Below are positions 8,493 through 16,704 of a DNA stretch of 64,000 nucleotides, one piece after another. The DNA comes from Thalassobaculum fulvum (GTDB lineage: Bacteria > Pseudomonadota > Alphaproteobacteria > Thalassobaculales > Thalassobaculaceae). The stretch spans positions 186,001 through 250,000 of the forward strand of contig NZ_BMZS01000009.1 of assembly GCF_014652915.1 (NCBI RefSeq), read 5' to 3'. The first letter of the stretch is position 1. Every line of letters begins with the position of its first letter. The notes under the pieces were generated by a model, which had not been told where the DNA came from, did no database searches, and was given only the letters and a program-made list of their open reading frames with translations. Both the position numbers and the translations under genes were made by a program.

Positions 8493-8966
8493 CTACAGGC
8501 TCAGTTCGACCTCGACCGGCAGGTCGGCCCAGTCCTCGTCGCGGTCGCCGCCGTCGTTGAACATGACGGTGGCGAACACGGCGTCGCGGTCGAGCACCGT
8601 CATCGGGTGGTGCCAGACGCCGGCGCGGTAGTTGATGCCGGTGCGGCCGTCGACCAGGAACAGCCGGGCCCCGGACAGGTCCGGTCCGCCATCGGCCGCG
8701 TCCGGCGCCACCATCACCACGTAGCGTGCGACGTCGACCGGCAGGAACGCCTGGCTGGAGAACGCGTGGCGCTCCATCACCCGGGTCTTCAGCGGCAGCG
8801 AACTCGGCGCCGTCAGGCTGGTCCGGAAGCACACCGACGCCTTGCCCGGCCGCAGGTTCTCGGCGAACGCCGAGTAGTCGACGCGGCCCGCTTCCGTCGG
8901 CAGCGCCAGGAGCTGGCCGAACGGCGCGAACGCCGCCTCGGTGATCGGTTCGGCGACCAGGCGCAT
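8493..8966 (-). CDS. allA: Ureidoglycolate lyase (AllA family)
   Basis: A 157-residue protein resembling E. coli AllA along its length: PLKTRVMERHAFSSQAFLPV, then LFLVDGRTGINYRAGVWHHP, then a FATVMFNDGG segment and an acidic tail. AllA splits ureidoglycolate into glyoxylate and urea in purine/allantoin breakdown. The WHHP pair and the NYRAGVW motif match the cupin-like active site. It lies three bases after the AIG2-like gene, so they form an operon, but no other allantoin gene is present in the window. Confidence 0.87.
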   Translation of the reverse strand: MRLVAEPITEAAFAPFGQLLALPTEAGRVDYSAFAENLRPGKASVCFRTSLTAPSSLPLKTRVMERHAFSSQAFLPVDVARYVVMVAPDAADGGPDLSGARLFLVDGRTGINYRAGVWHHPMTVLDRDAVFATVMFNDGGDRDEDWADLPVEVELSL

Positions 8967-8969
8967 GCT

Positions 8970-9503
8970 TCAGCCCTCCGCGGCCGGTGCGAGTTCGGGA
9001 GTGACGACCAGGATGCCCTCGGCCTGCAGGCGCTCGCGCTCCCGCGTCCAGAGCGCATCCGCCTCGATCGCCGTCAGGCGGCCGTAGAAGTTCATGTAGA
9101 TCCGCGAGAGTTCCAGGAAGCCGGGCTTGTGACGGATGGCCCAGCGCTCCAGCTCCCAGAGTTCGTCGGAGCCCAGCACGCCGTCCTCGGCGCCGCAGAA
9201 CGTCGCCTCTACGACCTGCCCGTCGAGCAGGGTCGGCCGGCACGGTGCGAGGTCGTAGTCGTAGTCCTCGAAGTACAGGATCCGGGCATCCTCTTCGGCG
9301 GAGGCGGTCGTGAACACGTAGCCCTCGACGGCGCGGGACGGGTCCTCGACCAGGATCGGGAAGCTGTCGCGCAGGATCCGCACCCGCCGGTACCCGGGCA
9401 GCCGGGCCGGCGCCAGCGCGGCGGGCGCGACCGGGCGGTCGAGCACCAGCTCCAGCACATCCCGGTCCATCAGGGTTCCGAAGAAGAAGTACCGCGTGCT
9501 CAT
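8970..9503 (-). CDS. AIG2-like gamma-glutamylcyclotransferase family protein
   Basis: A 177-residue protein opening with MSTRYFFFGTLMD, the YGTL-type loop of the gamma-glutamylcyclotransferase/AIG2 fold. It continues with LPGYRRVRI, a PILVEDPSRAVEGYVF strand region and ILYFEDYDYD, which carries the candidate catalytic Glu. Members act on gamma-glutamyl amines or glutathione-like substrates. The start ATG at 9503 has GGGAGA upstream. It is the first gene of a two-gene operon with allA; why these two are paired is unclear. Confidence 0.75.
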   Translation of the reverse strand: MSTRYFFFGTLMDRDVLELVLDRPVAPAALAPARLPGYRRVRILRDSFPILVEDPSRAVEGYVFTTASAEEDARILYFEDYDYDLAPCRPTLLDGQVVEATFCGAEDGVLGSDELWELERWAIRHKPGFLELSRIYMNFYGRLTAIEADALWTRERERLQAEGILVVTPELAPAAEG

Positions 9504-9726
9504 CGAGGCAGTCTCCCTGGGGTGCGCCCCTCCCGGGAACGGCGGCGGACCATACAGTCAGCGGGGCGGTGGCTCAACGGACTCCAATGGGGGCGGCAAC
9601 CCGTCGCGATCCCGTTGCCGAGAAAACGGTTGACGCACACGAAATGCTACCTAGGTGGCAACGCAACGGCCCGAAAGTCCGGATTCGGTAATCGGGACTT
9701 CGTTTCAACGACGATTGAGGTTCGGT

Positions 9727-10827
9727 TTGGTCTGTCGGGATGGCGTTGATCAAAGAAGGCCAAGAATTAAGGTCGATAATCTCGTTAAGATATTTGGTGG
9801 TTCGCCCGAAGAAGCGCTCGAATTGCGCAAATCGGGCTTGCGGCGCGACGATGTTCAGGCCAGGACGGGTCAAGTTCTGGCCGTTGACGGGGTGTCGTTC
9901 GACGTTCCCGAGGGCAGTTTCTTCGTCGTGATGGGCTTGTCCGGGTCGGGCAAGTCCACGCTGATCCGCTGCCTGAACCGGTTGATCGAGCCGACCGCCG
10001 GCCAGGTCCTGATCGACGGCGAGGACGTCACCTCGCTCGACGACGAGGCGTTGCGAGCGCTGCGGCGGAACAAGATCGGCATGGTGTTCCAGCACTTCGC
10101 CCTGCTGCCGCACAAGACGGTCCGCGAGAACGTCGAATTCGGCCTCAAGATCCGAGGGGTCGGCTCCGAGGAACGACGCGCCGCCGCCGACGAGGCGCTC
10201 GACGTGGTCGGGCTGGCGCGCTGGGGCGACTACAAGCCCGGTGCGTTGTCCGGCGGCATGAAGCAGCGGGTCGGCCTGGCCCGGGCGCTCGCCTCGCAGA
10301 CCGACATCCTGCTGATGGACGAACCGTTCTCGGCGCTCGATCCGCTGATCCGGCGCGACATGCAGGACGAGATGCTCGAGCTGCAGCGCCGGTTCCGGAA
10401 GACTGTCGTGTTCATCACCCACGACCTGCACGAGGCCCTGCATCTCGGCGATCGGATCGCCATCATGAAGGAAGGCCGGTTCGTGCAGACGTCGACGCCC
10501 GAGGACATCGTCCGGGCGCCGGAGGATCCGTATGTCGCGGCGTTCACCCAGGACGTCGACCGCGGCCGGGTGGTGACTGCGGCGACGCTCATGCGCGAAC
10601 CCATCGAAGTTGGCCGCACGGCGGACGCGACGGTCGCGGCCGACGCGCCGATCGCCACCGCCTACGCCGCCTGCGAGGAGGGCCTGCCGGTGCCGGTGCT
10701 CGACGACGCCGGCCGCTGCGTCGGCGCCCTGCATCCGACCGACGTGTTCTCCGAGCTGGCCCGAAACCCCGAGGCAGAATCCGAAACGGGAGCGCCGTCG
10801 GCCGTCCGGCCGTCCGCGTCCGCGTGA
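9727..10827 (+). CDS. proV: Glycine betaine/proline-type ABC transporter ATPase (ProV/OpuAA)
   Basis: About 366 residues: Walker A GLSGSGKST near residues 70-78, Q-loop VFQHFALLPHKTV, signature LSGGMKQRVGLARAL, Walker B DILLMDEPFSALDPL and the H-loop FITHDLHEALHLGDRIAIM. The C-terminus keeps part of a CBS region. It energises import of a quaternary-ammonium osmolyte. No ATG exists near the conserved start. I chose the TTG at 9727 because GAGG sits six bases upstream and it places the start about 11 residues before RIKVDNLVKIFG; a GTG at 9655 is the alternative. The first 150 bases are noticeably AT-richer than the rest of the window. It heads the transporter operon. Confidence 0.9.
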   Translation: MVCRDGVDQRRPRIKVDNLVKIFGGSPEEALELRKSGLRRDDVQARTGQVLAVDGVSFDVPEGSFFVVMGLSGSGKSTLIRCLNRLIEPTAGQVLIDGEDVTSLDDEALRALRRNKIGMVFQHFALLPHKTVRENVEFGLKIRGVGSEERRAAADEALDVVGLARWGDYKPGALSGGMKQRVGLARALASQTDILLMDEPFSALDPLIRRDMQDEMLELQRRFRKTVVFITHDLHEALHLGDRIAIMKEGRFVQTSTPEDIVRAPEDPYVAAFTQDVDRGRVVTAATLMREPIEVGRTADATVAADAPIATAYAACEEGLPVPVLDDAGRCVGALHPTDVFSELARNPEAESETGAPSAVRPSASA

Positions 10828-10831
10828 CATC

Positions 10832-11791
10832 ATGACCGATCCGCTTCCCCGCCCGTCGGACCTGCTGACCCTGCCGCTCGACGACTGGATCGAGTGGCTG
10901 GTGAAGGACCAGATGGTGCCGGCGCTGCGCCCGGTGTTCCAGGCGATGCAGTGGCCGGTGAACCAGATGCTCGGCGGCCTCGAGGTCGGGCTGCTGGCGA
11001 TTCCGTTCCTGGTGTTCCTCGCCGTCGGCTGCGCGCTGGCCTGGCGGGTTGCCGGCCGCAACGTCGCGCTCTTCACCGCCGCGTCGATGGTGTTCCTGGA
11101 CACGGTCGGGATCTGGGAAGAGAGCATGACGACGCTCTCCATGGTGCTGACCGCCGTGTTCTTCTGCGCCCTGGTCGGTGTGCCGCTCGGCATCTGGGCC
11201 GGCCGCAGCGACCGGTTCGCCGCCGGCATCCGCCCGGTGCTCGACATCATGCAGACCACACCGGCCTTCGTTTACCTTGTGCCGGTGGTCATGTTGTTCG
11301 GCGTCGGCATGGTGCCGGGCGTGATCGCCACGATCATCTTCTCGATGCCGCCGATCATCCGCCTGACCAACCTCGGCATCCGCCAGGTTTCCGGTGACCT
11401 GGTCGAGGCCGGGCATGCGTTCGGCGCGACGCCGCGGCAGATGCTGTTCGAGATCCAGATTCCGCTGGCGCTGCGCGCCATTCTGGCCGGCCTGAACCAG
11501 ACCCTGATGCTGTCGCTGTCGATGGTGGTGATCGCCGCCCTGATCGGCGCCGAGGGGCTCGGCCTGATCGTGTTCCAGGGCATCGGACGCCTCGACGTCG
11601 GCCTCGCCGCGCTCGGCGGCATCGGCATCGTCCTGATCGCCATCGTGCTGGACCGGCTGACCCAGGCGGTCGGCGACGAGCAGGGCGAGCAGCGCAGCTT
11701 CCGCGCGCTGTTCGCCAGGCTTCTCGGCCGGACCGCCGGCGACGCAGAGGCGTCCGGCCCGGCCACCGAACCGAATTCGCGCGGCGCCTGA
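10832..11791 (+). CDS. proW: Glycine betaine/proline-type ABC transporter permease (ProW)
   Basis: A 319-residue inner-membrane permease with several hydrophobic segments from residue 50 onward. It has a binding-protein-dependent transport EAA-like loop reading DLVEAGHAFGATPRQMLFEI, followed by LNQTLMLSLSMVVIAALIGA, as in ProW/OpuAB. The ATG at 10832 is six bases after the ATPase stop. The N-terminal DWIEWLVKDQMV resembles the ProW amphipathic leader. Confidence 0.92.
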   Translation: MTDPLPRPSDLLTLPLDDWIEWLVKDQMVPALRPVFQAMQWPVNQMLGGLEVGLLAIPFLVFLAVGCALAWRVAGRNVALFTAASMVFLDTVGIWEESMTTLSMVLTAVFFCALVGVPLGIWAGRSDRFAAGIRPVLDIMQTTPAFVYLVPVVMLFGVGMVPGVIATIIFSMPPIIRLTNLGIRQVSGDLVEAGHAFGATPRQMLFEIQIPLALRAILAGLNQTLMLSLSMVVIAALIGAEGLGLIVFQGIGRLDVGLAALGGIGIVLIAIVLDRLTQAVGDEQGEQRSFRALFARLLGRTAGDAEASGPATEPNSRGA

Positions 11792-11883
11792 GCGGGGCGC
11801 CGCCGCGATCGTTCCCGGCGCGTGCCACAGCGCCGGAGCCCGCTCACAACGCAACGAAACGCAAGACGACCAAGGAGGTTCAC

Positions 11884-12921
11884 ATGCGTTACGCTCCAGC
11901 GGTGAAGGGCATCGCCGCCACTGCGATGGCCGCAGCCCTTCTGATTGCGCCCCAGGGCGCTTCGGCCGCCGGTCCCGGCGACGGCGTGACCGTCACCCCG
12001 GCCCGCGCCACCTGGGACACCGGCTGGTTCCAGACCGCGATCTACGGCAAGGCGCTCGAGGCCCTCGGCTATACGGTCGAGAAGCCGAAGTCGCTCGACA
12101 ACCCGGTATTCTACCAGGCGGTCGCCAGCGGTGACGTCGACTTCTGGGTGAACGGCTGGTTCCCGCTGCACAACAGCTACGAGGACGACTTCGCCAGCGG
12201 CGCCCGGACGCACGGATACGTCGCCAAGGGCGGCGCGCTGCAGGGCTACCTGGTCGACAAGGCCTCGGCCGACAAGTACGGCATCAGGAGCCTCGGGGAC
12301 TTCAAGCGTCCGGAGGTCCGTCAGGCCTTCGACAGCAACGGCGACGGCAAGGCCGACATGGTCGCCTGTCCGCCGGGCTGGGGCTGCGAGCTGGTCATCG
12401 AGCATCAGCTCGATGCCTATGACCTGCGCGACTACATCAACCCGATCAAGGCCGGCTACTCGGCCTCGATGGCCGACGCCATCGGGCGCTACGAGGAAGG
12501 CAAGCCGATCCTGTTCTACACCTGGACGCCGAACTGGACCGTCGGCCTGCTGAAGCCGGGCAAGGACGTGGTGTGGATCGGGACGCCGTTCCCGTCGCTG
12601 CCGGACGACCAGAAACAGTACGAGGACCTGACCACGGTGGCCGGCGTGGCCGGTTGCGTCGAGGATCCGTGCAGGATGGGCTGGCCGGCCAACGATATCC
12701 GGCCGGTCGTCAACGCGGACTTCCTGGAGGCGAATCCTGCGGCGGCCACGCTGTTCAAGGTGATGCGGATCCCGCTTCAGGACATCTTCGCGCAGAACGC
12801 CAAGATGTTCGCGGGCCAGGACAAGCCGGAGGACATCCAGCGCCACGCCGACGAGTGGATCGCGGCGAACCGGGACACCTTCGACTCGTGGATCGAGAAG
12901 GCCGAGGCCGCGTCGTCGTGA
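11884..12921 (+). CDS. proX: Glycine betaine/proline-type substrate-binding protein (ProX)
   Basis: A 345-residue periplasmic receptor with a signal peptide (residues 1-29, ending GASAA). The opening GVTVTPARATWDTGWFQTAI and the run ASGDVDFWVNGWFPLHNS match ProX, in which aromatic residues cage the quaternary ammonium group. A strong AAGGAGG ribosome site lies six bases from the ATG, stronger than those of the two upstream genes, as expected for a binding protein needed in excess. A GC hairpin follows the stop. Confidence 0.92.
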   Translation: MRYAPAVKGIAATAMAAALLIAPQGASAAGPGDGVTVTPARATWDTGWFQTAIYGKALEALGYTVEKPKSLDNPVFYQAVASGDVDFWVNGWFPLHNSYEDDFASGARTHGYVAKGGALQGYLVDKASADKYGIRSLGDFKRPEVRQAFDSNGDGKADMVACPPGWGCELVIEHQLDAYDLRDYINPIKAGYSASMADAIGRYEEGKPILFYTWTPNWTVGLLKPGKDVVWIGTPFPSLPDDQKQYEDLTTVAGVAGCVEDPCRMGWPANDIRPVVNADFLEANPAAATLFKVMRIPLQDIFAQNAKMFAGQDKPEDIQRHADEWIAANRDTFDSWIEKAEAASS

Positions 12922-12956
12922 CGCCCCGGCTCGCTTGACCATAAGATCGTTCGTCA

Positions 12957-12988
12957 GGGGCGGCGGTGCCGAAAGGGGCCGCCGCCCC
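12957..12988 (+). terminator. GC-rich hairpin after the ProVWX operon
   Basis: Ten-base perfect arms GGGGCGGCGG and CCGCCGCCCC, with a partly paired inner stem closed by GAAA, 35 bases after the proX stop. There is no T-run, so termination may be rho-assisted. Confidence 0.5.
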
Positions 12989-13099
12989 GTCGATTCCGGA
13001 CCGTGTTCCGCCCGGCCTATCGCTGCAATCGGCAACCCGCAATTGACGTCGGCGTCGCTTGCGCACATGTCGTGTCGGCCTGAAAGGAGATCGCCGACC

Positions 13100-14164
13100 A
13101 TGTCCGTGCGCACCGTCGCCGCCGTTCCCGGCGTGCCCGACCACCCGACCGTCCGGCTCGGCCGGATCGGCGTCCTTCTGGTCAACCTCGGCACACCGGA
13201 CTCGACCAGCATCCCGGACATCCGCCGCTATCTGGCGGAGTTCCTGTCCGACCGCCGGGTGATCGACGTCAACCCGGTGCTGTGGAAGCTGATCCTGCAC
13301 GGCGTGATCCTGCGCACCCGGCCGCCGAAGACCGCCGAGGCCTATCGGGCGATCTGGCTGGCCGAGACCGACGAGTCGCCGCTGCGCTTCCACACCCGGG
13401 CGACCGCCGAGGCGCTGCAGGCCCGGCTCGACCCGGAGGCCGAGACCGTACGGGTCGACTGGGCGATGCGCTACGGCAACCCGGCGATCCGCGCCCGCAT
13501 GCAGGCGCTGCAGGACGAGGGCTGCGACCGCATCCTGGTGCTGCCGCTGTACCCGCAATACGCCGCCTCGACGACCGCCACCGTGGTCGACGAGGTCGCC
13601 CGCCACCTGCTCGACGCGCGCTGGCAGCCGGCGGTCCGCACGGTGCCGGCGTTCCACGACGACCCGGCCTATATCGAGGCGGTCGCCGCGGGGATCGAGA
13701 CGCATCTCGGGACCCTGGACTGGCAGCCGGAGGTCATCCTGGCGTCGTTCCACGGCCTGCCGAAGCGCTACCTGACCCTCGGCGACCCGTACCACTGCCA
13801 CTGCGCCAAGACCGCCCGGCTGCTGCGCACCCGGCTCGGCCTCGACGAGAGCCGGCTGCGGCTGACCTTCCAGTCGCGGTTCGGGCGCGAGGAGTGGCTG
13901 CAGCCCTACACCGACGAGACCATCGAAACCCTGGCGCAGTCCGGGGTGAAGCGGCTGGCGGTGGTCATGCCGGGCTTCGTCGCCGACTGCGTCGAGACCC
14001 TGGAGGAGATCGCCATCCAGGCCCGCGAGACCTTCGAGGAGGCCGGCGGCACCCATTTCACGGCGATCCCCTGCCTGAACTCCGGCGCCGACGCCGTCAC
14101 CCTGTACGAGACCCTGGTCCGGCGCGAGCTGGCCGGCTGGTGGAAGGCCGAGGAGGTCGGGTAG
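13100..14164 (+). CDS. hemH: Ferrochelatase
   Basis: A 354-residue enzyme that inserts Fe2+ into protoporphyrin IX at the end of haem synthesis. Visible motifs are VLLVNLGTPDSTS near residue 24, the catalytic histidine region LASFHGLPKRYLTLGDPYH (about 213-231) and GFVADCVETLEEIAIQ (about 292-307) with the conserved Glu residues. Cysteines in HCHCAKTARLL are interesting, since some bacterial ferrochelatases carry extra Cys. AAAGGAGA lies nine bases before the chosen ATG. It converges on the MscS gene with a five-base gap. Confidence 0.95.
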   Translation: MSVRTVAAVPGVPDHPTVRLGRIGVLLVNLGTPDSTSIPDIRRYLAEFLSDRRVIDVNPVLWKLILHGVILRTRPPKTAEAYRAIWLAETDESPLRFHTRATAEALQARLDPEAETVRVDWAMRYGNPAIRARMQALQDEGCDRILVLPLYPQYAASTTATVVDEVARHLLDARWQPAVRTVPAFHDDPAYIEAVAAGIETHLGTLDWQPEVILASFHGLPKRYLTLGDPYHCHCAKTARLLRTRLGLDESRLRLTFQSRFGREEWLQPYTDETIETLAQSGVKRLAVVMPGFVADCVETLEEIAIQARETFEEAGGTHFTAIPCLNSGADAVTLYETLVRRELAGWWKAEEVG

Positions 14165-14169
14165 CGGCG

Positions 14170-15918
14170 TCAGCCGCGGGCATCGGCGGCTGGGGACGGG
14201 GCAGAGAGCGCGACCGCGATCGGTGCGCTGCCCGGCTCGAGCACGGTGGTTCTGGTCGGGAAGGCGAAGCCGATCCCCTCCTGGGCGAACCGCTGCAGGA
14301 TCCGCAGGTTGATCCGGTCGTGCGCCGCCTTGAAGGCCCAGAAATCCGGCGGGTGGAACCACGTGTAGGCGACCAGCGACAGGTTGTCCGCCGCCATGTC
14401 CTCGAAGTGCACCCGTGGCGGCATGTCGCCCCAGTGCGCGGCCTGTTCGTCGAGCACCTCGCGGATCACGGTCATCGCGCGCTCGACCCTGTCCGGCGGC
14501 GTGTCGTAGTTCAGTCCGAGGCGGATGACGCGGCGGATGTTCGGACGCAGGGACACGTTGTCGATCTCCACCGACGCCATCTTCTCGTTCGGGATCGTCG
14601 TCAGCGTGCCGTTGAGCTGGCGGATCCGGGTCGACCGCAGCCCGATGGACTCGACCAATCCCTCGTGGCCCATGACGGCGATCAGATCGCCGGTTCGATA
14701 GGGCTGGTCGAAGAAGATCATCAGGCTGCCGAGGACGTTCCGAAGCGTGTCCTGCGCGGCCAAGGCGATCGCCAGGCCGCCGACGCCGACGCCGGCGAGC
14801 AGGCCGACCAGCGGCAGTCCGATCTTCTCGCCGCCGATCAGGATCAGGGTTACGGCGAAGACCATCCCCAGGATGCGCGAGCACAGCCGCAGCACCTGCG
14901 CGTCCAGCGTCCCCTCCGCGACACGCGGGGATTCGATCACGATCTCGGCGACCGACACGCAGACCACCCAGGCGATCCAGGCCCCTATCAGGTGCAGAAC
15001 AGCCTCGGCGCCGATCCTGATCGGCGTACCCAGCGCCTCGTTGACGGCAATGACGCCGTTCGCCACGACGGCGGCGAGCGGCACCAGGACGATGATTGCG
15101 AGTGGCACCAGCAGGCGGGTCAGTGCAGCACGCACCGCCGATCGCGTGCCGCACTGCCGTCGCAGGCGGCCCGATGCGTGGTGCGCCAGGACGATCAGCG
15201 CCACGACAAACAGCGCCAGCGCCGCCAGCGCCAGCAGTTTCCAGACGACCTGACCGAGGATGCCCGCCTTGAGCCAGTCGGGAAGGCCCTCGATTGCCTT
15301 GGGGGGTATCAGGACGCCACCGATCAGGCGACGTATCTCTACGAAATCGCTGGTCGGCACGGCGCGCCGGTAGGGCAGGCCCCGGACCAGGGCATAGGCG
15401 TCCGCCGCGAGGCTGACCGTATCGCCGCTGAACAGGTAGTCGCCGCGGCGCTCGCCCTCGGGGACCCGGATCAAGGTGATGTTGGTGCCGGGCAGCACCC
15501 AGCGCTCCGGCGGATCGGCGCCGGCGACCGCGTCCGGTCCCGGGAGACTGTCGGGCGCCGGCAGTTCAATGCGCGATAGGATCTCGTAGAGATAGATGCT
15601 GGCCTCGACCGCTACCTGGTCGCGGGCGGCCGGCGCGACGTTGCGGAGATCCAGGACCCGGTGCGCCGTTCGCAGGCGGGCGCGCACGGCCGCCTGCAGG
15701 TTGGCCCGCGTCGGATGAGGATAGTAGACGTCCCGGTAGAACCGGCCGATCGCGTCGGTGTTGTCGAGGAACCCGGTCAGGGTGGCGCGCGGACTCGACG
15801 TGTCGATCGGTTGCAGGGGATGCCGGACCTCGCCAGGAGCTGCCGGCTGCTGGGCGGCGGCCGGTACCGCTGCCGCCAGCACCAGGTACAGGACGGCGAG
15901 GACGATGCGCTGGATCAT
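14170..15918 (-). CDS. MscS-family mechanosensitive channel with large N-terminal domain
   Basis: A 582-residue membrane protein with a signal peptide (VLAVLYLVLAAAVPAAA), a periplasmic region of about 200 residues, then several transmembrane segments. The MscS core has pore helix GLLAGVGVGGLAIALAAQDT and beta domain VLGSLMIFFDQPYRTGDLI. Such proteins open on membrane tension and release solutes during osmotic downshock. The ATG at 15918 has GAGGG six bases upstream; an ATG 12 bases earlier does not. It ends five bases from hemH. Confidence 0.88.
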   Translation of the reverse strand: MIQRIVLAVLYLVLAAAVPAAAQQPAAPGEVRHPLQPIDTSSPRATLTGFLDNTDAIGRFYRDVYYPHPTRANLQAAVRARLRTAHRVLDLRNVAPAARDQVAVEASIYLYEILSRIELPAPDSLPGPDAVAGADPPERWVLPGTNITLIRVPEGERRGDYLFSGDTVSLAADAYALVRGLPYRRAVPTSDFVEIRRLIGGVLIPPKAIEGLPDWLKAGILGQVVWKLLALAALALFVVALIVLAHHASGRLRRQCGTRSAVRAALTRLLVPLAIIVLVPLAAVVANGVIAVNEALGTPIRIGAEAVLHLIGAWIAWVVCVSVAEIVIESPRVAEGTLDAQVLRLCSRILGMVFAVTLILIGGEKIGLPLVGLLAGVGVGGLAIALAAQDTLRNVLGSLMIFFDQPYRTGDLIAVMGHEGLVESIGLRSTRIRQLNGTLTTIPNEKMASVEIDNVSLRPNIRRVIRLGLNYDTPPDRVERAMTVIREVLDEQAAHWGDMPPRVHFEDMAADNLSLVAYTWFHPPDFWAFKAAHDRINLRILQRFAQEGIGFAFPTRTTVLEPGSAPIAVALSAPSPAADARG

Positions 15919-16168
15919 GGGCACCCTCATTGCGGCCACGGAACCCCCGGTGCCGCCGGTGACGGCGCCGGTCCTTCCCGGCATGCCGACGGCGGGCGCC
16001 GCTGGCAGCTTTGCCACCCGGCGTTTCCCGGTCAATGGTCGCAAGCGGGAGCCGGCGCCGACCCGGCCGCCCTGTCAGGGACGCTGGTCGCCGCGAGGTG
16101 ACGGCCGGTGGGCTGGCGGCGCCGGTGGCGAGGGCGTAGACCTGATCTGCGATCAAGGGAGAACCCTG

Positions 16169-16399
16169 ATGCCGAAGGCCCGGGTAACCGTATCGGTCGA
16201 CAGCGATCTGCTCGAGCAGGCTAGGCAACGCTCGGTCGACCTGGACCGGGCCGCCGAGGTAGGCCTCCGTCGCGCTCTCGATCGCCAGGTCGACGACCGG
16301 CTCCAAGACTGGGTCGATCGGCACCGCGAAAACCTGGCTCGCAAGGCTGAGCGCGACCGTACCCAGGGCTTGGCGAACGAGCGGCTCCGGGCCTTCTGA
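16169..16399 (+). CDS. ccdA: CcdA-type antitoxin
   Basis: A 76-residue protein: an N-terminal ribbon-helix-helix DNA-binding part (ARVTVSVDSDLLEQARQ), then a charged helical tail ending WVDRHRENLARKAERDR before LANERLRAF, as in CcdA, whose tail wraps the toxin. GGGAGA lies six bases upstream of the ATG. It overlaps no gene and is followed two bases later by the toxin, the normal antitoxin-first order. It probably represses its own promoter. Confidence 0.85.
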   Translation: MPKARVTVSVDSDLLEQARQRSVDLDRAAEVGLRRALDRQVDDRLQDWVDRHRENLARKAERDRTQGLANERLRAF

Positions 16400-16401
16400 T
16401 T

Positions 16402-16701
16402 GTGCACTGCCTGTACCGGAACGCGGTTGCGAGCGATCCACCCTATCTTCTCGTCATCCAGCATCCGGGGCTTGATCACCTGCTTGAATCCCGGATCGTC
16501 GCACCGGTCTTACCGGCCAGCCAAACACCGTCGATTCCTGGCCTCGATCCGCCGGTCCGGGTGGCCGGAGAAGGCTATGTCGCGGTGCTATCGGCGCTCG
16601 TCGCGGTCCCGAAGCGCTACCTCGGAGTGGAGATCCCGTATCAGGGGCTCGACGAGGACGACGTCAAACGCTGCCTGGACCCGCTGCTGTACGGAATCTG
16701 A
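16402..16701 (+). CDS. ccdB: CcdB-type toxin (gyrase poison family)
   Basis: A 99-residue protein from a GTG two bases after the ccdA stop. It begins VHCLYRN and continues PYLLVIQHPGLDHLLESRIV, then APVLPAS, like the first strands of CcdB. It ends LDPLLYGI. In plasmid F CcdB the last three residues (Trp-Gly-Ile) are needed to poison DNA gyrase. Here Trp is replaced by Tyr, so toxicity may be weakened. Length and order otherwise match a complete chromosomal ccdAB pair. Confidence 0.83.
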   Translation: MHCLYRNAVASDPPYLLVIQHPGLDHLLESRIVAPVLPASQTPSIPGLDPPVRVAGEGYVAVLSALVAVPKRYLGVEIPYQGLDEDDVKRCLDPLLYGI

Positions 16702-16704
16702 GGC

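Noticed and set aside
9630-9658. Sigma-70 promoter before proV
   Set aside because: TTGACG at 9630 is a good -35, but no -10-like hexamer lies 16-18 bases downstream.
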